DNA of 64,000 nt, from positions 1,178,001 through 1,242,000 of the forward strand of contig JACDTU010000002.1 in NCBI GenBank assembly GCA_022376465.1. Direction: 5' to 3'. Of the stretch, positions 58,810 through 64,000 are shown in pieces. Each line of letters opens with the position of its first letter. Within the stretch, counting starts at the first letter, position 1. Position numbers and translations under genes: made by a program. The notes beneath the pieces were generated by a model. It had not been told where the DNA came from. It was given only the letters and a program-made list of their open reading frames with translations, and made no database searches. The DNA is from Cubamyces lactineus. Taxonomy: Eukaryota > Basidiomycota > Agaricomycetes > Polyporales > Polyporaceae.

Positions 58810-60709
58810 ATGCGAGGACGATATCGTGTCCGCCCAATTCGCCCAATACTGACATGCTGCGCGGTGGCTGCCAATGCGTTCGTCCAAGCCCGCTTCCCTG
58901 CCCGTCCTCGTAGCGTCCGAGCATTGACAAGTTGGCTACAGAATATGCGCAGGGGGCGTATACAGTTTCCCGCTAATCGCGCCCGCCCTTGTGGAGAAAC
59001 TGAAGCTGAGCCAGCCACAGCTCACCACCATCGCATTAGCGTGAGAGGCCTAGCCACTGCCCTTGAAGGTCTATGAGGATCTTGCTTACAGTATACATGG
59101 AACAGAGGGATGGCTGGTCAATATCCTTTTGCCGCGCTCGTGGGCAAAGCCATCGATCGCTACGGCCCCTGGTCGTGTTCGCTCGCCGCCTGCGTCCTCA
59201 ACGCGCTAGGGTTCGGCCTCTTCGCACGCGAGGTCGCCCACACGCCGGCAGACATCGCCCACCCGTCAGCGGGCTCCTTCCGTTCGCTGGTGCTCTACTT
59301 TGGCATGATCGGCCTCGCCACTGTCTGCTCGTGCGCCCTCTTCCCCTCTCTCATCGTCGCGGCTTCCATGCCAATTAACCTTTGTTGCCATCTGGGTTCG
59401 ACGCAGGTACTTCTCGCTCGTCTTCGCCGCGACGAAGACGTTCCCGCAATACATCGGCATCGCGTCGGGGACGAGCATGTCCATATTCGGACTGTCCCCG
59501 TTCTTCCTCTCGCTCGTCGCGTCGACGTACTTTACCCCTCTCGAACAGACGCTCGACGTGCCGAGGTTCTTCACGTTCATGGCCGTGCTCACGGGGATTG
59601 TACACTTCCTCAGTACGCTTATATTCTATGCAAACCCTGTTTCCCGCGAAGACGCCCCAGCGGATGGGCTGGGCGAGGGCACGAGTACATCTGCCGAGTC
59701 CTCGACGCATGGCGCTTTAGAGGAGGCAGAGCCCCTCCTTGCAGACGATGCCAGGCCCAAACCGAAGGACCCCACCAGCGTGCACGTCATCCCCGTAGAA
59801 GAGCCCCAACACGGCAGCACCCTCGACCTCTTCAAGGACCCCCACTTCTGGGTGCTCGCATTCTGGATGCTTCTCATCGTAGGCGCGGTGCGTTTCCCCC
59901 CTCACCCTTCTCACTGCGCCATCCCTAGTATGACACTGACGAAAATCTACCTTCGGGGTACAGGCTGAGATGGTGGTGTCGAACCTCGGCTCGATTGTCC
60001 TCTCCCTGCCCACCACATCCTCGAACACGACCGCGAACGTCTCCCGCCAGGTCCGCCTCCTCTCATTCTTCAATACCGCTTCGCGCCTGCTCGTCGGCCC
60101 GCTCGCGGACGTCCTCGCCCCAGTGGCATCGTACCTCGACGGTGTCTGGTCTTTCTCCCGCCGGCGCCATGTGAGCCGAGTCGTGTTCGTCGTGGCAGCC
60201 GCGCTCGTCCTCGCTGCGACGTTCGCGTGGCTGGAGCTCGCCGTACGGACGCAAGAGGCCATTTGGCCATTGAGGTGAGCTGTGCCAATCTCTTGTGGTG
60301 CTGTGCGCGAGATATCTAACTTGTCATCACGATACGCTAGCGTTGGGACAGGCATTGCCTATGGATGCACGTTCACCGTACTGTAAGTGCTAGCTCCCTC
60401 ATACTGCCATGTCGCCCAGCACAGTTCTTGAACACTCGCTTCTGCTGCAGTCCGGGGATTCTATCCTCAATTTGGGGCCTCCCCAACCTCGGCCGCAACT
60501 TCGGCATCATCTCCTACACCGCCTTCCTAGGCACAACCATCTTCTCGTACCTCTACGCCTTCGTCGCCGCGCGTCATGTCGCTCCAGATGAGAACGCCTG
60601 TGTCGGCGTCGAGTGCTGGCGATCCACTTTCTGGATCGGCACCTCGACCTCCTTGCTAGCCTGTTGCGCCGCACTAGTCCTGTGGCGGCGGTGGAGACAC
60701 CGAGTCTAA
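58810..60709 (+). CDS. MFS transporter, Mch1-like
   Basis: Twelve-helix major facilitator resembling yeast Mch1 (monocarboxylate-transporter-like, vacuolar, substrate unknown). The likely start MRGRYRVRPIRPILTCCAVA is followed by spliced YSFPLIAPALVEKLKLSQPQ and LTTIALAGMAGQYPFAALVG with KAIDRYGPWSCSLAA. Later come TFPQYIGIASGTSMSIFGLS, PFFLSLVASTYFTPLEQTLD, a central acidic loop with DEAxPLL-like EEAEPLLADDA, and DPHFWVLAFWMLLIVGA. VRLLSFFNTASRLLVGPLAD and GLPNLGRNFGIISYTAFLGT are the C-terminal half signatures, and it ends RRWRHRV at 60709. The EPLL motif in the loop could be a vacuolar sorting signal. First-exon junction uncertain; about six introns. Confidence 0.84.
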
Positions 60710-60806
60710 AGACATCGGACATGTCACGCTGGTCGTTGCCGGATTGTATGTAACTCTTGTACAGTATTGTATATTTGTGCTCTTGGATAGATAGAACAAC
60801 CCTGGA

Positions 60807-62369
60807 CTACTCCGCTTTGGAAATGCGAGCCCGGGAAGGAGCCCTTCCTTCCGGGTATCCACACCATATGCCCAAGACGAGGGCAGCGTTCGCGGCAAAC
60901 AACACACCTGAAGACAACGACGTCGATGGATAGACGTTCCATGCGTACTCAATCGCAAAGAGTAGTGCCAGTCTGCACAAGCCGCATCAGCCCTCCCTAC
61001 TTATGCTGAGCAACGGTTGATAGACTTACTTCACAGGAACCGGGTACTTGGTCCTCCACGCGAGAAATGGCAGCTGCATCGCGTACCAGGAGTAGAACTG
61101 GTAATGCAGCGACCGTGCGTAGAGAATACCGATCAAGTTAGACGTGAACAGCACCGTCGTCACATCTGCAACTTCCGTCAAGCACCAACACACTGAGTCC
61201 GAGAGCAGCAACACTCACAATCTGCCGTCAAAGCGGCTGCTGGGGCTTGCGTCGGACGCCTAAACCCTCGGCTGAGGACAGTCCAAACGCCGCCGTTACT
61301 CCGGCACCACTTCAAGAGGCCGAAGCTGGCGAGCACGAATACATGCGCGACGAGCAGCATGTTCGCCCAGCCCCGGCTCAGGAACAGCTCCTCGCCGAGA
61401 AAGCGCCAGTTAACCGTCCATTTGAAGAGGAACACCCTCGAAAACTCGTACGAATTCTTGAGGTACGACCACGGATAGTGTAGCAGGAAGGGTAGCCCGA
61501 TGAGTAGCTGGATCCCGACAAAGGCGAGCATGTGCACGGCGGTAGAGAGCAGACCGCGGCGTTGGAACAGGATCACTAGGAGCCCCGGTACGTATAGTAG
61601 CACACACATCTTCACAGATAGGGCAGAGCTGGGGTACGCGTTAGAGAGCAGCGGAGGCTGCGCACGGTGCATTTTGCCACATACCTGAGCAGCACGATCC
61701 CCAGCGCATCCCAGCCGCGTCCGAACGCGAAGATGGCGGCCTGTGCGCCCACGACGACCCAGCAATCGTTAAACAGACGCAGCACATATATCGAGTGTAA
61801 CCTTTTGCTCAAAGGTAGCAGCAAGAGGACCCAGTTCGGCACGCCTCCCGCCTGCTTGTATATCGCCGCGGTCAACGCGAGGGAAGTCAAGTACAGCACG
61901 GCGTAGACTTCTTGCGCCTTCCATAGATTCGTCCCCGAGTTTGTGAGGGTATAGAGTAGGTGGTGGACATAGACATGCCCAGCCGGGTATCTAGCATGCG
62001 CGATCGACCCATTGGTGAACTCAAGAGGCTGCAGCAGACAGCAATGCCACGTACACGATGGGGCCCGTCGAGCCACTGATGAGCGCATAGTCACGTTCGC
62101 CCTTCAAGTACAGCTCGAGCTGGTACATGTACGTCTCCCAGTCGATCTCCGTATCTGCGGGGGACGCGTCAAGACGAGGCTAATCTGGTGCGAGAGCAAA
62201 ACGGTCGCTGACATGGTATGAAGCGGATGATGAGCTGCGTGAGGACGGCATCACCGAGGACGACGAGTGCGGCGAGAGCAGTGAAGTATTGCGGGTCGGT
62301 GAGCAGATGAAGAGCGAGGTTCCATAACGAGTGAATGAGGCCGGGGGAAGAGTTAGAGACGGAGGACAT
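60807..62369 (-). CDS. ALG3: ALG3, dolichyl-P-Man alpha-1,3-mannosyltransferase
   Basis: Endoplasmic-reticulum membrane enzyme adding the first dolichol-phosphate-mannose-derived mannose to Man5GlcNAc2-PP-dolichol in N-glycan assembly. The minus-strand start [20 protein letters not shown] leads to [20 protein letters not shown], which forms across a splice and contains the family TEIDWxxYM motif. [20 protein letters not shown] is the second signature. [20 protein letters not shown] and [17 protein letters not shown] are membrane parts. [20 protein letters not shown] and [17 protein letters not shown] complete the pattern. The C-terminus ends SRARISKAE with stop at 60807-60809. About five introns. 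Tail to tail with the MFS gene, 97 bp apart. Confidence 0.93.
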
Positions 62370-62616
62370 GAAGGCAGGACCAGAGCTTTTAGTGTGATCG
62401 GCCGCCCAACAGGCCGATGACGTAGTGTGCGTGCAGCTCGTCGATTGCAGCCAGAAATGAATGGTCTTCCATTGCAAACCCAGCTGAGCAGTCGTCGGTC
62501 GACAACAGATTGGTGTACTACGTATGTCGTGTATACGCAAATCACATAAATACTCCAGCCAGATTACGATGTTATACATGTCCTCATATCAACCTCCCTT
62601 CCTCCATAACATCTCA

Positions 62617-64000
62617 CTACCAGAAGATACACCGCTTCTCCGGCGGAGGGTTCAACTAACACAAACAGCATCCTTTAACCAACTGCTCCTTTGTGCACAC
62701 AGGAAGAGGTCGACGTACCTTGGCCTTGGGCGAACACTTGAACGCCTTGGCGAACTCGGGCATGTTCGATACCGTGCCCTCCACGCGGTACCGGTTCGGT
62801 GAGTGAGGGTCAGTACGGACACGCGCGACCTGCGAGCGGTGCCTGTGTAAGTGTACGTTCTTCCGCGGGGTATTATACAGGAACTTACGGCGGACTCGGG
62901 CTTGATGTTCTGCGCCCATGCGCGAGCGAAGGAGATGAAGAACATTTGATCCCTACACAGATCACATCGTCAGAGCGATTGTGATACGAGAAAGGATGGC
63001 ATATTCATACCGGGTGTAGTTGAGGCCAGGGAGGAGGAATTCTGTGCCATTCTCAACGCCCTCATCATATTGTGCCTTCCAGGCGCGGTATGCCTGGATG
63101 ATACCACTATCGCCGATGTTCTCGCCGGACGTCCTACGTGATGGTCAGTTAACGTCCAGAACGCAATCATTCTCTCTTACTCACAGGTTACCCTGGATGC
63201 CAGGTTATGTATTAGCTCGAGCGAATGAACAACCGTTGTGATCACTTACGTTGACGTGGATCTTGCCACCCTTGCCATCGTCGATAGTATAGTCTGAGTC
63301 AACGGATGGGATAAGTAGACATTCTCTTAGCACAGCTGCAGCAGACGCACTCGAATACTGGTCAACGATGCACTTCTGCCTCTCGTTGAAACCCTCGCTG
63401 GTCTTGTTCGTCCACCACTGCTCCAGCTTGCCCTTCTGGTTGTAGAGCCGGCCGGCGGAGTCGAACGCGTGCTGCGGGGAAGAGTCAATACTTCGCATAT
63501 TGACCCAGCATGTGAAGTAGACACATACAGTAAGCTCGTGCGCAGCGACCTGGCCAAAGGACCCGTAGGACATGTATCCTGGCCTATGGTACCGTTGTCA
63601 GGCATGCACGAAACTTATTTGAATCGCGGGATTATCTCACCAGTCCTGGGAGAAGAATGGCGGCTGGAGGATACCGGCAGGGAAAACGATCTACGATACT
63701 CATTGTCAGAGATAGTTGAATATGCCAGCAGCTCAACATGTACAGACCTCATTCGCAGGCGGGTTGAAGTAAGCGTTGACCATAGAGGGGTACATCTCCC
63801 ACTCCTCCAAATCGCGCTGCTTACCGAGCTTCAGCCACCGGCGCACTTCGTCCGAGACCCTACCAAAACCCCGAGTCAGGCCTCACGATTCAATGCCAAT
63901 ATCCATTCACACGAACCTGGCGGAGAGCATGTTCTCGAAGAACGTATCCTCGTGGATCTTGACGCGCGAGTAGTAGTTCACTATCGAGCGCGGGTCGAGG
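62617..64000 (-). CDS. M13 (neprilysin-type) zinc metalloprotease, C-terminal part
   Basis: The 5' end lies beyond the right edge. Reading left from 64000: YYSRVKIHEDTFFENMLSAR, then VNAYFNPPANE, the M13 NAYY-type motif with Phe, and IVFPAGILQPPFFSQDWPGY. GSFGQVAAHELT, joined across an intron to HAFDSAGRLYNQKG, forms the zinc-binding HExxH. LTSGENIGDSG supplies the third zinc ligand Glu (GENI-x-D). QMFFISFARAWAQNIKPESA, then NRYRVEGTVSNMPEFAKAFK. The last exon LNPPPEKRCIFW gives the family C-R-x-W-like end, with stop at 62617-62619. Such enzymes are usually type II membrane or secreted peptidases; the membrane anchor would be outside the window. All catalytic residues are seen. Confidence 0.94.

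Overview
The window is eukaryotic nuclear DNA from a filamentous basidiomycete, most likely an Agaricomycete (mushroom or polypore type). The reasons are dense genes on both strands, many short GT-AG introns of about 50-85 bp, GC-rich exons, and basidiomycete-type families such as the DUF6533 seven-helix membrane proteins. No prokaryotic features, CRISPR arrays or viral genes were seen.

Layout. 0.6-12.8 kb: PRP28 spliceosomal helicase (-), a small EF-hand-like protein (+), a METTL21-type lysine methyltransferase (-) head to head with a Dbl-homology RhoGEF (+), then asparagine synthetase (-). 13.4-24 kb: pyridoxal-reductase-type aldo-keto reductase (-), a plasma-membrane syntaxin (+), kynureninase (+), an aminoglycoside-phosphotransferase-like kinase with a frame break (-), a kynurenine-formamidase-like hydrolase (-) and a Pmp3 proteolipid (+). 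24.8-38.4 kb: eIF2B epsilon (-), an Ala/Glu/Pro/Lys-rich protein (-), a Rim9/PalI membrane protein (+), NOP2 rRNA methyltransferase (-), a FUN14 protein (+) and an unknown protein (-). 39.9-46.8 kb: three tandem DUF6533 membrane-protein genes (+). 47.1-47.6 kb: a 530 bp hAT-type non-autonomous transposon with a perfect 8 bp target duplication. 47.9-57.7 kb: three minus-strand four-helix (MARVEL-like) proteins, interrupted by a voltage-gated proton channel (+), a U6 snRNA (+) and a broken F-box-like gene (-). 58.8-64 kb: an Mch1-like MFS transporter (+), ALG3 mannosyltransferase (-) and an M13 neprilysin-type metalloprotease that runs off the right edge (-).

How the genes relate. Most are housekeeping genes (splicing, translation initiation, ribosome biogenesis, N-glycosylation, secretion) with no operon logic. 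Two groupings stand out. Kynureninase and a probable kynurenine formamidase, two steps of tryptophan catabolism and de novo NAD synthesis, lie within 5.3 kb. The interval 39-58 kb is enriched in multi-pass membrane proteins of poorly known function and also holds the transposon, the proton channel and the snRNA. Exon boundaries were deduced by eye from splice signals and reading frame. Several small genes (methyltransferase, EF-hand-like, formamidase-like, Pmp3, Rim9, FUN14, Hv1) were checked to splice into uninterrupted frames; others are given as overall spans.
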